In this document: positions 22,213 through 31,540 of the stretch, piece after piece | Position numbering within the stretch: the stretch's first letter is position 1 | Layout of the letters: the number at the start of each line of letters is the position of its first letter | NCBI GenBank assembly: GCA_023105745.1 | Contig: JALGQZ010000003.1 | Coordinates: 45,098,185-45,162,184, forward strand | Length of the DNA: 64,000 nucleotides | Direction: 5' to 3' | Source: Austropuccinia psidii | Lineage: Eukaryota > Basidiomycota > Pucciniomycetes > Pucciniales > Sphaerophragmiaceae | The notes under the pieces: generated by a model | Told to the model about the DNA's origin: nothing | Database searches by the model: none | Seen by the model: the letters and a program-made list of their open reading frames with translations, nothing else | Position numbers and translations under genes: made by a program

Positions 22213-22800
22213 TTAATCTCTCAATGGAAGTAATGACTGAGAGGGAATAATGGAAGTGATATGGACAGAAGAAGGAAGGGAAGGTGTCTTAAGTTCACCA
22301 ACCAGAGCAACACTGTTGACAGCAGTGGCAAAGTCATTACTAGTAGGAGGAATAATACCACTAGAATCCTTACGACTAGAATCATAGGTGATCAATCCAT
22401 TTTTCCAATCAATAATGGGATTAAAATGGTAAAGGAAATCATAGCCCAATATCAGGTCTTCTCCCTTGGGTGAATCTATGATAAAGAAGTCCCATTCAAA
22501 GCTTGGGAAGGAAGGCAAGTCAACTACCCACTTGGTATAATGGGTGATGAACAAGGCAGGGGATTCATTAGAATCCAAAATGAAAAGAGGAATCTTTTCA
22601 GGGAGCTCTGACAGAGTCAATGAGTACTCGAGAACAGAATTCTTTGCAATAAAAGAGTTTGTAGCACCAGAATCAATGAGAATACTATAAAAAGAATCAG
22701 AGACAGAAGAGAAAATGAGAAATTTTAAAGATTTCTTGACACTAGTATTCAGAGTGCACAATTGTGCTCTTGAAGGAAATAAGTGAGAACCATTGAACAC
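22213..22800 (-). CDS. B1 protease segment, ends at an in-frame TAA
   Basis: The 195-codon frame includes the retropepsin active site 'ILIDSGATNSFIAKNSV' near residues 40-57 and the second conserved block 'GEDLILGYDFLYHFNPIIDW'. It would cleave the Gag-Pol polyprotein. The TAA at 22215-22213 is in the same frame as the RT frame downstream, so one nonsense change separates protease from RT. Upstream it runs out of frame with Gag, with the CCHC knuckle between. Confidence 0.85.
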   Translation of the reverse strand: MFNGSHLFPSRAQLCTLNTSVKKSLKFLIFSSVSDSFYSILIDSGATNSFIAKNSVLEYSLTLSELPEKIPLFILDSNESPALFITHYTKWVVDLPSFPSFEWDFFIIDSPKGEDLILGYDFLYHFNPIIDWKNGLITYDSSRKDSSGIIPPTSNDFATAVNSVALVGELKTPSLPSSVHITSIIPSQSLLPLRD

Positions 22801-24175
22801 ATCATGATTCCCACTCAGGCTTTTCCCTGCTTGCTAGGGAAGCCTCTTGATGATGACCCAGGCTTGTTCTGAAGTCTCTTGAAGCATTTTTCAATTGGGT
22901 GCTTTCCACCACAATAAGTACACAACCCCTCTTTAATCCTCCTCTCCTTTTCAGAACCGATTAACTTATTGTCCTTATTGAGGAGAGCAGCATGGGGCTT
23001 GTCCTTTGAAGATTGGAATTGCTTGCCCTTCTTGTTCTTCTTCTGGTGAGGCCTCTTTGAAGATGAGTTTTGAGAGGCCTAGACTGATTGGATCCAATGA
23101 CTGGAGGCTTCTTCTCTTGATTGCCACCCTTTTCTTTTTGCCTCTCATGATATCTTGTGTCTAATTCTAAGGTGACATCCATAAGTTCTTGAAGAGTATC
23201 AAAAGTTCCAGGGTGAGAAGCCAACTGATCCAATAATCTTGATGCCAATCCTCTTCTGTAAACATGGATATAAGCTCTTTCCCCCCAATCTCCAATTCTT
23301 GACATTAAGCTTCTGAAATCTGCAATGTACAAGGAAACATGACCACTTTCCTTCATCCTCAAATTGTTCAACTCTTGTTCAGCTTTCCTGACTTCATTGG
23401 GGTCACCAAACAGAGTGAATAATTGAGATTCAAACAATGGCCAATTATTGAGGAGGTAGGAAGGGTCTTCATTGGAAATATTTGAGAGGTAAGGTTCAAT
23501 CCACTTGCCAGCTCTACCAGTGAGAAAAGAAGTTGAGTACAAAACCTTCTTCCTGTCAGAGAAGAAGTTTGCTGGATCATTATGGAAAATTAGTTGACAG
23601 GATTGGATAAATCCTCTCAACTTATGAGCTTGAGTACCATCAAAAGAATCAGGTGCCTTCATGGATGGAGTCTTGAAAGCAGGGGCTTTGGAATTGTCCC
23701 TGGGAGCAACTGCTTGAGTGAGTTGCCCCATGAATTGAGTCATCTGCTCCATCATCTTGAGGAGACTTGGATCAGTTTGAGAGACAAGAGGTTGACTAGA
23801 AAGGGCTAGATTAGAACCCTGAGGCACCTCTGGAGCATTTGCCAAGGCATCTGCCACTTCAGTTTCCCCAGAATCTTCCTCTTCCACAGACTCTTCCCCC
23901 TCTTCATCTTCAACTTCCCCTTGTCTTGCTCTTGCACCTTCAGACATGCCAGGGTAGCCACCCAAAAGTCCAGAGAAAGATCTTGATCTTCTAGATTTCA
24001 TTCCACCTCTTCTTGAGGGTGCTGCTCCTTCCATTGGTGGTCCTCTGTCTAAATTTACACTCAGTTGATGAACTGATGGTGTGCGGTCAAGAGGAGCCCT
24101 TGCTGTAGGAGTGAGAACAGCTTGAATTCTTTGGGATCTAGTATTTTTGGCTGGGGGACTATGCTGAACTGGCAT
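22801..24175 (-). pseudogene. gag: B1 Gag with a C-terminal frameshift before the CCHC knuckle
   Basis: The ATG at 24175 starts 'MPVQHSPPAKNTRSQRIQ'. Residues 95-130 are acidic (EDEEGEESVEEED). The Gag capsid-type domain lies about 165-345: 'KAPDSFDGTQAHKLRGFIQS', 'SFLTGRAGKWIEPYLSN' and 'YIADFRSLMSRIGDWGERA'. The open frame ends at 22961 after a frameshift near 23075, where a lysine-rich tract continues in another frame. The zinc knuckle CTYCGGKHPIEKC (CX2CX3HX4C) is readable near 22925-22885, before the protease. Gag would form the particle and bind RNA. It is otherwise free of stops for about 370 codons. Confidence 0.85.
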
Positions 24176-24894
24176 TTTGAAATAATGAAATAAAACTTGA
24201 TGGTATTAAGGACAATCAAAACTTGGCCAAATCAATCACAATAAAATCTTGATGAATCTTGAGGAATCAATTCAAATCTTGAGGAATCAAATTCAATCAA
24301 CAGTCAAATAAATTCAATCAATAAACAATCAATTCAAATCAAATATCAATAATCTTGAGGAAATCAATAATCAATCAATATTCAATCAATAATCAATCAA
24401 TAAATGTCTTCAATATGAAATCAAGTCTTGAGGAATCAATCAATCAGTTCAAATCTTCAGAAATCAATTCAATATCTTGATGAGTCAAATCAAATCAATA
24501 ATCAAAATTGATTCTTGAGGATAAATCAATATCTTGAGAGTTCAAAGTCAATAAATCCAATAAATCCTGAATCAATAACCCAAATGAATCCCAATGAATA
24601 ATCCAATCAATTAAACCAATCAATAATTCCTAGATAAAACCTGAATAAGAACACAGAAAAGATTTTGATTGATAAAAAATAAAAATGAAGTGATGAAATG
24701 GTCAGCAATGATTAAGAAAAGAAAAAGAATCAATTTTCATAAGAATGAAATGAGTGAGATGAAAAATTGATAAGAGAGAAAAATCATGATCATTAAGAAT
24801 CATAAAGTCATGAAGAGATCATAATTTGATGAATAAAAAGAAATGAATATAAATGAATGAAAAGAAAGAATCAAATATGAGTTAATTAATTTAA
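24176..24894 (-). other. B1 5' leader, AATCAA/CTTGAGGAATCAA-rich
   Basis: The untranslated leader between the 5' LTR and gag is dominated on the plus strand by irregular repeats of aatcaa, ttcaatcaa and cttgaggaatcaat from about 24240 to 24620, then becomes purine-rich. The B2 element has a leader of similar style at 50375-51022. No gene is visible. Confidence 0.6.
24881..24893 (-). promoter_or_regulatory. Putative self-priming primer binding site of B1
   Basis: The minus-strand 13-mer TAAATTAATTAAC begins one base after the end of the 5' LTR. It is perfectly complementary to GTTAATTAATTTA in the LTR (minus, 25256-25244), which lies about 40 bp downstream of a TATA-like CATATAC and so near the expected 5' end of the RNA. 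No tRNA-type TGG primer site is seen at the LTR edge. The arrangement is that of Tf1/sushi self-priming. The motif is AT-rich; the B2 covariation at 51023-51035 strengthens the call. Confidence 0.6.
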
Positions 24895-25642
24895 TGTCAC
24901 AGGGGCTCTTCGAAGTGAAGAGGGCCTGGAACTCAGTAAACTGGGACTCACTTATGGAGGGCTCAAAGATATGATAAGAATGGATACACTTGAGAGTGTT
25001 AAGAATGAATTACTAAAAGAATAAATATAAGAAAGAAGCAACAAAGAAATAAGAGTAAGAAAAAGAAGAGCCAACCACAAACAAGTCCAAGTCCACTGTT
25101 TCAACCTGTCAGAATGGAAAGAGAAGGGTTAATAAGGATATGGCCACCCAACTCATACTGTACAGGCAAAGAATAACTTAAGATTAAATGAATATAATAC
25201 CCCAAAAATAAGGGTAAGAATATTCAGATAATAATAAATCAACTAAATTAATTAACTGGGGAAAAGTCCCCAGGGGGGAGAAAGAGGGGCTGGTATATGT
25301 GAGAATCACCCGCCCTGATCCAGAGGAAGAATTTTCATGAAAATAATTGATGATTGAATTGAGTCTGGCCAATACAGGTCCTGTACGGCTGTACAGAACC
25401 TGTACAAGAGGTGTGGTGTATTTGAGTGATCATACAGTTCCATATTGGTGTATTGAAACTGTATTGGGTGAATCCAACCTGTACAGGTGTTGACAGGCTG
25501 TATGGATGTACCAAGCTGTATGCATGTTTCAGAATGAAGATTGCTGAAACTGAATGCTGATGCAGATACTGGATTTGCTGATTTGGGGTGTTTGAGTGGG
25601 TGTATGAATGAATACCCTTACCCCTGATGGATGGTTGTTACA
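24895..25642 (-). repeat. B1 5' LTR, 748 bp
   Basis: The plus strand starts TGTCACAGGGGCTCTTCGAA and ends GGTTGTTACA. By eye it is about 98.7% identical to 15349-16113 in aligned positions. It carries the presumed promoter: CATATAC at 25299-25293 (minus), the CTGGGGA/TCCCCAG inverted repeat next to 25256, then the start of R. Confidence 0.95.
25293..25299 (-). promoter_or_regulatory. TATA-like element of the B1 5' LTR
   Basis: The minus strand reads CATATAC about 40 bp before the self-complementary 13-mer (25256) proposed as RNA start. The same block CATATA(C/G), followed by the same hairpin, is kept in the B2 LTR (51461-51468), and CATATAC is also found in the B3 solo LTR near 46651. Confidence 0.5.
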
Positions 25643-25647
25643 ATGGC
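25643..25647. repeat. Target-site duplication of B1, right copy
   Basis: ATGGC directly follows the LTR terminus GTTGTTACA and matches 15344-15348 exactly. Confidence 0.95.
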
Positions 25648-26140
25648 AGAGTTGGTATGATTTCCCTTAATGTCTTGCCATCCACCACTGTGTCCAAGGT
25701 GTCCTCTTCCAGGTCTTCTGGTTCTGGACAAGCCTTCTCTATCCTCTGGCTGGTTCCTTGGGATGCCAAGGTCTCTGAGGTGTACAGGTGACATATCAGT
25801 GTTTGCAAGCAGTCAACAACTCAATGTTCTTAGGGTATTTACCTTTGAATGTGCCTTGTACAAATTTATTGTCTACTGCGTTGGATATGCCTTTAGAGGT
25901 TACAACTGGGTTAGTTATTGTAATTTTCCCTGTAAAGGTTATTAAGGTTGGTTTACCTTGTATTGATGCAGAGCTTTGTGGTTTTCTACTCCTCTGGGTA
26001 GCAATGGGTGTCCACCTTTTAGCTGTGATAAGGCCTTCACTGTGCCTCTTTCCTTTCCCTTTGCTTTCCTCTGGTTCTGAGGGTGTCACTGGTGTGTTGG
26101 CCTGTGACTGGGCTTCAATTGGTATGAAATTTTCTTCCAC
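25648..26140 (-). pseudogene. Family A Gag N-terminal part, upstream of the B1 insertion
   Basis: The ATG at 26140 opens a 114-codon frame with a basic region ('EESKGKGKRHSEGLITAKRW') and a threonine/isoleucine-rich stretch. Stops near 25796 and a frame change follow, after which Gag sequence ('TVVDGKTLREIIPTLPF') runs into the B1 insertion point at 25647. It continues on the other side at 15343 in an open frame ('TFQFNRNVKQEDWRDMDQ'). This shows that B1 landed inside gag. Confidence 0.75.
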
Positions 26141-26764
26141 TGAATCAAACAGGAAAAAGAGGGCTTATTGTCAGTTAATACTTATTCAAATGCTGTTTGC
26201 ATATCTGAGAATGGCCTCTGGGCAATATACTCCTATATTATACCCTGGTATTATGATGTTGTAATTGAAATTATCAATCACATGCCTAAATTCCTGGTTT
26301 ATGTATTTCGGTGGTACTATTTGTATACCAGTATCTCACAGATTAACTTGTAACTAACAAGTATAATCTTAGTTGGTTCTGTAATGGGCAATTGAAATTA
26401 TCAATATTCCTAACAACACCTCTGATACTATTATTTCAAGTAAAAAAGGTGTTATTTTCAATTAAAAAAAATAATATTCATGGCTCTAAGTGTTTTAATA
26501 TGAAAAACAGGCCCGAATTTAGTTTGGCGGTGATTAAGCTATAATCAACCATGTAAAAAATAGTAATAATGAAAACAAAACGCAGTGGTATATAATTATA
26601 TACCACTAAAAATAAATAACAAAAGATATGTATTATATTTTTCTAAATATTTTATGCATAAAAAATGAAACACTGATGTCAGAAATAAAAATTTGGAAGA
26701 AAAAACTCACTTTGTGCATAAAAATAGTCCCAAAGCTCAAAAAAACACAGCCAGGGCCCCAAAA
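26141..26764 (-). other. Family A 5' leader
   Basis: The AT-rich untranslated region lies between the 5' LTR and gag. The bases next to the LTR on the minus strand read TTTTGGGGCCCTGGCTGTG. A TGG occurs nine bases in, but I cannot assign a priming tRNA, and I see no convincing 5' self-complement in the family A LTR. Confidence 0.5.
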
Positions 26765-28160
26765 TGTCAGGGTGAGTCTATGATAGAGTTATAAAAAGAG
26801 TATATACAGCTCTAACTGTGACTGTGACATGGATAAAAATTGATAAAAAGAGTTTCCAAGGGTATATAAAGGGCTTTACTGAATAGTTTTAGTGATGGCA
26901 AGGGCTGTTGAGATCCCTTGGTGCAATAGTTATCTGTTGCATTACAATAATAACTACTACTATAATTAAGATGAGAAGTATTCCTCATTTCTTTCCAAGA
27001 GTATAGCTTTGTTGACAGTTTTCCTATGTAGGAATTCAAGAGCAGGATGGGGATTCCTCTTTTGTGCAGAGTAGGAGCCCTTTTTATCCTGAAATTGGGT
27101 GGAAAGGTCCTCTGGACCACTTCACATGGAGGAAGTGAAGATTTCTCACTTCAGAGTACTGGCTTGTGGTTTTCACAAGGCATTTATACTATGTATTGGG
27201 CTCAGATGTGGTTTTGAAGCCACAGCTGGGCAGCTTTCCCCAATACAGGTTGAACCTTTTCATCTGGGGACCACACAGCCCTCTTCTGACGTGTATGGCA
27301 TGTAGAATGCTGTGCAGAACCTGTATGGGATGCCAGTATTGAATAAACTATGAGCTATTTAATTATAAGGAAGCTTCTTTGTATGTTTGACACCTCATAA
27401 TCATAGTTATGGGAAAGTATCCCACAGTAAAGGTGTATTGGCCAAACAGTGGTATTTTGACCTTAAACTTGCTAAGACTTTGTCAGTTTTCAAGATATTG
27501 AGCTCAGGTTTAGTGCATTATATAGCTCTGGATGAGATCTACACAATGGTACCTCACTTGGTAGGGCTAACATTAAATATGGAAAAGTTATGCCATGTTC
27601 AATTTTTGTCATTCAGGTAATTGATTTTTTCAAAATCTGTATGTAACATATTTGTCCCATAACTTTTTTCTGGATGGGATATGGGGAAATAGATGAAACC
27701 ATCAGATAGCCCTGATTGCTCCCTTTTCAAAATAACCCCACTTTAAGTATCTCACACTAAAACTGTAAAGGTTAGATGAGAGGTGAATATTTGATTCACC
27801 CTTATTTGACCTTATTTTGGCCATACCTTTTGTAGTTTTGGTGCTAGCTCAGTTTGGCTAGTACCATTGGGCCACTCTAACTTAGAGCTTCAATTTGAAT
27901 ACCCATTTGCTCTGGATTTCAGATGAGAGGTTCAAATGAAGGTTTATGCTCAGCAAATTCTTTGAACAGGAATAAATTTGTTATTCTTTCTCCTATGGTG
28001 ATGGGACTTGTGTATTTGGAAACAAGTGAGTTTCCTCTTTCTTTTTATACCTATGATCTGGTTTGGCACATTTTCACGTTTTAGCAGTATTTTGCTCTAC
28101 AATTAGTGTATGGTGTTTTGATATCATGCTTGTGCTCTAGTTTTGAGTGACAGGCTGACA
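26765..28160 (-). repeat. Family A 5' LTR, 1396 bp
   Basis: The plus strand starts TGTCAGGGTGAGTCTATGAT and ends GAGTGACAGGCTGACA. It is colinear with the solo LTR at 42435-43849 and with the reverse complement of 48288-49686. It directly abuts a copia fragment at 28161. Confidence 0.9.
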
Positions 28161-28790
28161 ATAAACCACATCAACCTACTTAACTCTATTTCAAACTCCC
28201 AGAATATTAAAGTTTCAAATAGAACATTCAATATTAAACTCAGAGCTTCAGGCATTGGTGGAGTAAAAATCCTGTGCCAGAACAAAGGAAATGTTGTGGA
28301 CAATTTCTTGTATGTTCCAAAACTCACATGGAGTCTACTTTGACTACTAGAACTATTCAAAAACAAACCTGTTTCTCACCAACTCAAAAAACACATTCAC
28401 ATTGGAAACAAATAGAGAACAACTTCTAACAGGAAAAATCTCAAATCACCTTATGTACATTTAGTATACCATCCCTACTGCAATAATCACATTCAACAAA
28501 AAAGAAATTTGGCACAAGATATATGGACACCCAGGAGATGCTTTTCTGAATATAATGGGATTACCAAGCGTAAACAATCAATGCAAACTCTGAAATATCA
28601 ACAAAGCTCACTGTTTGGAATTTCAAGGAAATTCCAATAAAGTCAAAGTACCACCGGAATTTCCACACATTGACCTAGTGGGAAAAAGAAACTCTCAATC
28701 AGTATCTGGTTGTAGGTACTTCCTCATAATCATTGATCAAGAAACCTCTTTTAAAACAGTCAATTTGCTAAAGTATGTTTCTTAATCTGT
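28161..28790 (+). pseudogene. Copia-type Pol fragment (protease end to integrase start)
   Basis: The plus strand encodes 'NHINLLNSISNSQNIKVSNR', then 'NKGNVVDNFLYVPKLTWSLL', the typical copia block between protease and the GAG-pre-integrase domain. After a stop it continues in broken frames with 'KKEIWHKIYGHPGD'-like and 'HIDLVGKRNSQS'-like integrase residues to about 28790. It starts exactly at the end of the family A LTR, so its 5' part is missing. Confidence 0.6.
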
Positions 28791-29171
28791 ACATTATTGA
28801 TTTTTATCATAATAGTTCTTTGAAAGAAGTAAAGCTAAAAATAGAATTTTGAAGAGTAGATAAAAGTTTCCTCTAAGACAAAATACACATGATTTGAACT
28901 AACACTCTCCAGTAGTCGTAATTCCTTTTTTTTCTTTTTTTCCCCCTCCCTTTATTTTAATTAAGGGAGCCTTTTTATAATCCTTGTCACAGGTTTTTGT
29001 GTGAGCATTGTTTACATTTCTAGGCAATGTCAAAAAGCTTTTAGCTACTCATATTTTGTAAGATTTTGGTTCAGAGTAAGTTTATGGACCATTCCATTCT
29101 GCCTACAGAGGGTACTTTTTTTGGGGTATGATTGACTAACCTAAGGTCATTATGGTTTTATTTTTGACAAC
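28791..29171 (-). repeat. Probable 3' LTR remnant of copia-1
   Basis: On the minus strand the RNase H end is followed by a polypurine tract GGAGTGAGGGGGT (plus 29171-29183) and then TGTCAAAAATAAAACC, the likely LTR start at 29171. The far end of the LTR is not recognisable, and no matching 5' LTR is found near 33800. Treat the left boundary as arbitrary. Confidence 0.4.
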
Positions 29172-29219
29172 CCCCTCACTCCTAGCCCAAAAACCCCTAA
29201 GGTAGTTAAGGAACACTGA

Positions 29220-29463
29220 ATAGTGGCTCTTGTTACTGACTTAGTAAGAAAATCAGCTAGCATGTCTAATTTCAGAGCATATTGAAGCTTAATGAAGCTT
29301 TACTGAACAGCTTCCTTGACGAAGCGAAGCTTTATATCCATTTGATTCATTCTCTTCTTATTAAGGTTCCAATTCACATTATCAGAACTAATGCAGCTCT
29401 GATTGTCTTCCCAGACTGCTGTAGCATTGTCAAACTGATAAATTTCTGTTTCTTGGCACCATT
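29220..29463 (-). pseudogene. Copia-1 RNase H, C-terminal half
   Basis: The minus strand reads 'FDNATAVWEDNQSCISSDNV', then 'NKKRMNQMDIKLRFVKEAVQ', a stop, and 'LKLDMLADFLTKSVTRATI', the usual copia RNase H end (HIDI.F.F.RE, ADI.TK). It directly adjoins the GATAA duplication at the edge of the nested element, and the other half lies at 31141-31330. Confidence 0.7.
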
Positions 29464-29468
29464 GATAA

Positions 29469-29738
29469 TGTTAAGAATACAATGACAAAGCAATGATAAA
29501 ATTGACAATAATTTTATACTAATTTATTTTATTTTATCATAAATTTATATATATATATATATTCATATATAATACACAACAAAATACTGTCTCTTTATAT
29601 AAGAAAAATACAATATCTGTGAACAATAAGATTGATACTAGAGTACTTCAAAACAAAAGGATAAAATTTTAACAAATTAATAGCATATAAGAGTATAAAG
29701 GGTGAAAATCACCATTTCGACAGTGCACACCTTCAACA
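29469..29738 (-). repeat. 3' LTR of the gag-only element
   Basis: The sequence begins TGTTAAGAATACAATGAC and ends CACACCTTCAACA on the plus strand. It is preceded by GATAA and followed by the polypurine tract complement tgccccctcac. Confidence 0.88.
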
Positions 29739-29870
29739 TGCCCCCTCACTGCTGAGGCGGTGAAAGTTAGAAAGCAATTGATTGCTCATCCTCATCGACT
29801 TGAGCAATGAGGTTAGCTGGTTTCTTCTCCAGATACTTTTTCCAAAAGTATTCTTCCAGGTGGCTTTTTT

Positions 29871-30530
29871 TTAACAATAATTACAATACCTCTTATTCCT
29901 TTGGCTGTAAAATGCAGTTGTGGCTTCACGATGGCCTTCATTTAGTCTAAATTGTACATGGTCTTTCTCTAACTTCTCGAGTATGAAATCTAGGCCTTGA
30001 TTTTGAAACCCATGTGACATCGTGTGAAGAAAGGAATAAAGTTCAGGTGGCAACTTGCTTAAAGCCATGATGATAAGCACCAGTTCTTCTAGTTTGAAAC
30101 CTACAAGCTGCATTTTTCTTACAGCAGTTTGAATTTCTTGAACAAAATCAGGAGTTTGTGAGAATTTTACTTGACTGAAGTTGTTAAATGCCAAATTTTG
30201 GCTGGATATATCATTCAAAATGTATTTTTCTTTCAAAATCTTCCAGAGAATCTGTCCATCTTGTTTTTGGTTTGAGTTGAGCATGCTAGAAACAAATGAT
30301 AGATTATTCTCATTTAGATAGCAAATGATGAGATTGTATGCCTTTCGATCAAGTCTTTCTTGTATTTGTTGTGATTGCTTATCTATGCCTAGGATGAAAT
30401 CTAGTGCACCAATATTATCCAGCTCTGACTCCATCATTATAACCCAAGTGAAGCAGTTTTCTGAATTAAATAATAGACAATTGAGTACATTATTTGATGA
30501 AATATTAACCAGTATGATATTCTCCCCCAA
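29871..30530 (-). CDS. gag: Copia-type Gag of the gag-only element
   Basis: The 219-codon frame has no stops. It contains a UBN2-like Gag core: 'SENCFTWVIMMESELDNIGA' near residue 25-45, 'QIQERLDRKAYNLIICYLNE', 'GQILWKILKEKYILNDISSQ', 'ELVLIIMALSKLPPELYSFL' and 'LEKLEKDHVQF'. It ends KRYCNYC, the first CX2C of a zinc knuckle, with the rest lost to a stop; lysine- and serine-rich codons follow out of frame. The ATG lies within the first unit of the 32-bp repeat array. It would assemble particles and bind RNA, perhaps in trans with an autonomous relative. Confidence 0.75.
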   Translation of the reverse strand: MGENIILVNISSNNVLNCLLFNSENCFTWVIMMESELDNIGALDFILGIDKQSQQIQERLDRKAYNLIICYLNENNLSFVSSMLNSNQKQDGQILWKILKEKYILNDISSQNLAFNNFSQVKFSQTPDFVQEIQTAVRKMQLVGFKLEELVLIIMALSKLPPELYSFLHTMSHGFQNQGLDFILEKLEKDHVQFRLNEGHREATTAFYSQRNKRYCNYC

Positions 30531-30674
30531 ATATGTAAAGTAGGAGATAACCAGTAGGATTTCCTCCCCTAAAATAAGACAACCAGTAGGATTTGCTCCC
30601 CTGCAATAAGATAACCAGTAGGAGTTGCTCCCCTGAAATAAGATGACCAGTAGGATTACCTCCCCTGTAATAAG
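30507..30674. repeat. 32-bp tandem repeat, about five copies
   Basis: Units of the form ataaccagtaggatttgctc plus ccctgcaataag follow one another at about 30547, 30579, 30611 and 30643 with a 32-bp period; a more diverged unit precedes them near 30510. They lie in the leader of the gag-only element and reach the gag start codon. Confidence 0.85.
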
Positions 30675-30873
30675 ATGATGAATAATAAAATGAATGTATG
30701 CTGTGATAAAGCCATTAAGTTTTTCCTCAGGGTTCTAGTAGCAAACACGAGTGTGATAAAATATGAAGTATTGGGATACAGCCAGTAGAACATTGTCTCT
30801 GGGTTAAAACAACTGAGATGGGTAAGATAAGACAGAAATGGTTCCAATTGCTGAGCAATTGGTACTGATAATT

Positions 30874-31140
30874 TGTTAAGGATACGATGACAAAGCGGCG
30901 ATAACAATGATGATTGTTTTCTACTAATTCAATTTATTTTATTTTAAACTTATATATATATATTTATATATAAAACACAATGAAAGACTGTCTCTTTATA
31001 TAATAAAGAGTACAATAGCTATGAATAATAAGATTGATACTAGATTACTTTAAAGCAAAAGCATAAAAGTATAACAAATTAATAGCAGATAAAATTATAA
31101 AGGGTGAGAAGCACCGTTTCAACAGTGCACACCTCCAACA
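30874..31140 (-). repeat. 5' LTR of the gag-only element
   Basis: The plus strand starts TGTTAAGGATACGATGAC and ends CACACCTCCAACA. The duplication GATAA follows immediately. No certain primer binding site is visible beside it; the minus strand reads AATTATCAGTACCAATTGC. Confidence 0.88.
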
Positions 31141-31330
31141 GATAAAACCACAGAAGTTCTGGGGTTAAATCACATAGAGATTTGTATTCAGATTTGGCTT
31201 TTGATATTAAGACCGATATTCCTTTCATTTTTCTCCATAAAATAAGACAGCCGTGCAGTTGAGCAAGGAAACCAATGGTTGAATGTTGTGTTTCATGAAA
31301 ATTACCATGTGAAATCCTGTGTGGTGGAGA
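31141..31330 (-). pseudogene. Copia-1 RNase H, N-terminal half
   Basis: The minus strand encodes 'GSLAQLHGCLILWRKMKGIS' and 'SEYKSLCDLTPELLWF', matching the copia RNase H core (SS.AEYKAL.....E..WL). It runs up to the nested element and continues, with open frame, at 29463. Confidence 0.65.
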
Positions 31331-31540
31331 TATGTGAGAACATATGATTGTAAAATTGAAGTTTAGAAACTGTCCCCCATTTTTTGGTTACCAAATTCAG
31401 TTCCTAAAAATTATCCATATAACAAGCTTATAATCTGTAAGAAGTGTTATTAGATGATCCGTATAAAAAAGGAAGTGATGTTGGTTTAGAGTTATGCCTT
31501 CCTGTAATAGGTTTACTTTGATTCCCAAGATTAAGTCTGC

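Larger units (their letters stand above)
15349..25642 (-). mobile_element. Ty3/gypsy family B1 chromovirus-type retrotransposon, nested in family A gag
   Basis: The 10.3-kb element has LTRs at 24895-25642 (5') and 15349-16113 (3'), a perfect ATGGC target duplication, a polypurine tract beside the 3' LTR and a putative self-priming site beside the 5' LTR. On the minus strand it encodes Gag, CCHC knuckle, protease, RT, RNase H, integrase and chromodomain. On the plus strand, between the chromodomain and the 3' LTR, lies a separate spliced gene (17089-18329). By eye the LTRs differ at about 10 substitutions in 748 aligned bases plus one 17-bp indel, so the insertion is fairly recent. One frameshift and two in-frame stops in gag-pol make it non-autonomous now. 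Confidence 0.95.
6045..28160 (-). mobile_element. Ty3/gypsy family A retrotransposon, decayed, host of nested insertions
   Basis: The element reads on the minus strand from its 5' LTR (26765-28160) to its 3' LTR (6045-9636). Between them lie gag, CCHC knuckle, protease, RT, RNase H, integrase and a chromodomain-like tail in Ty3 order. Two insertions interrupt it: B1 at 15349-25642 inside gag, and a 2.15-kb AT-rich segment at 7259-9411 inside the 3' LTR. Without them it would be about 9.6 kb. Many stops, frameshifts and changed catalytic residues show it is dead. The outer flanks (ttgag on the left, ataaa on the right) do not match, so no target duplication is visible. Its right end abuts a truncated copia fragment. 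Confidence 0.88.
29469..31140 (-). mobile_element. Gag-only LTR retrotransposon (TR-GAG-like), nested in copia-1
   Basis: The 1672-bp element has LTRs at 29469-29738 (270 bp) and 30874-31140 (267 bp), both TGTTAAG...CAACA on the plus strand. A perfect GATAA target duplication flanks it (29464-29468, 31141-31145). The polypurine tract GTGAGGGGGCA (minus, 29749-29739) lies beside the 3' LTR. The only coding region in the 1135-bp interior is a copia-type gag (30530-29871). There is no room for protease, RT or integrase, so it must be mobilised by another element. The two LTRs are roughly 85% alike by eye, so it is not recent. Confidence 0.88.

Noticed and set aside
6045..28160. Target-site duplication for the outer family A element
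   Set aside because: The flanks ttgag and ataaa do not match, so no duplication is claimed. Recombination or later deletion may have removed it.
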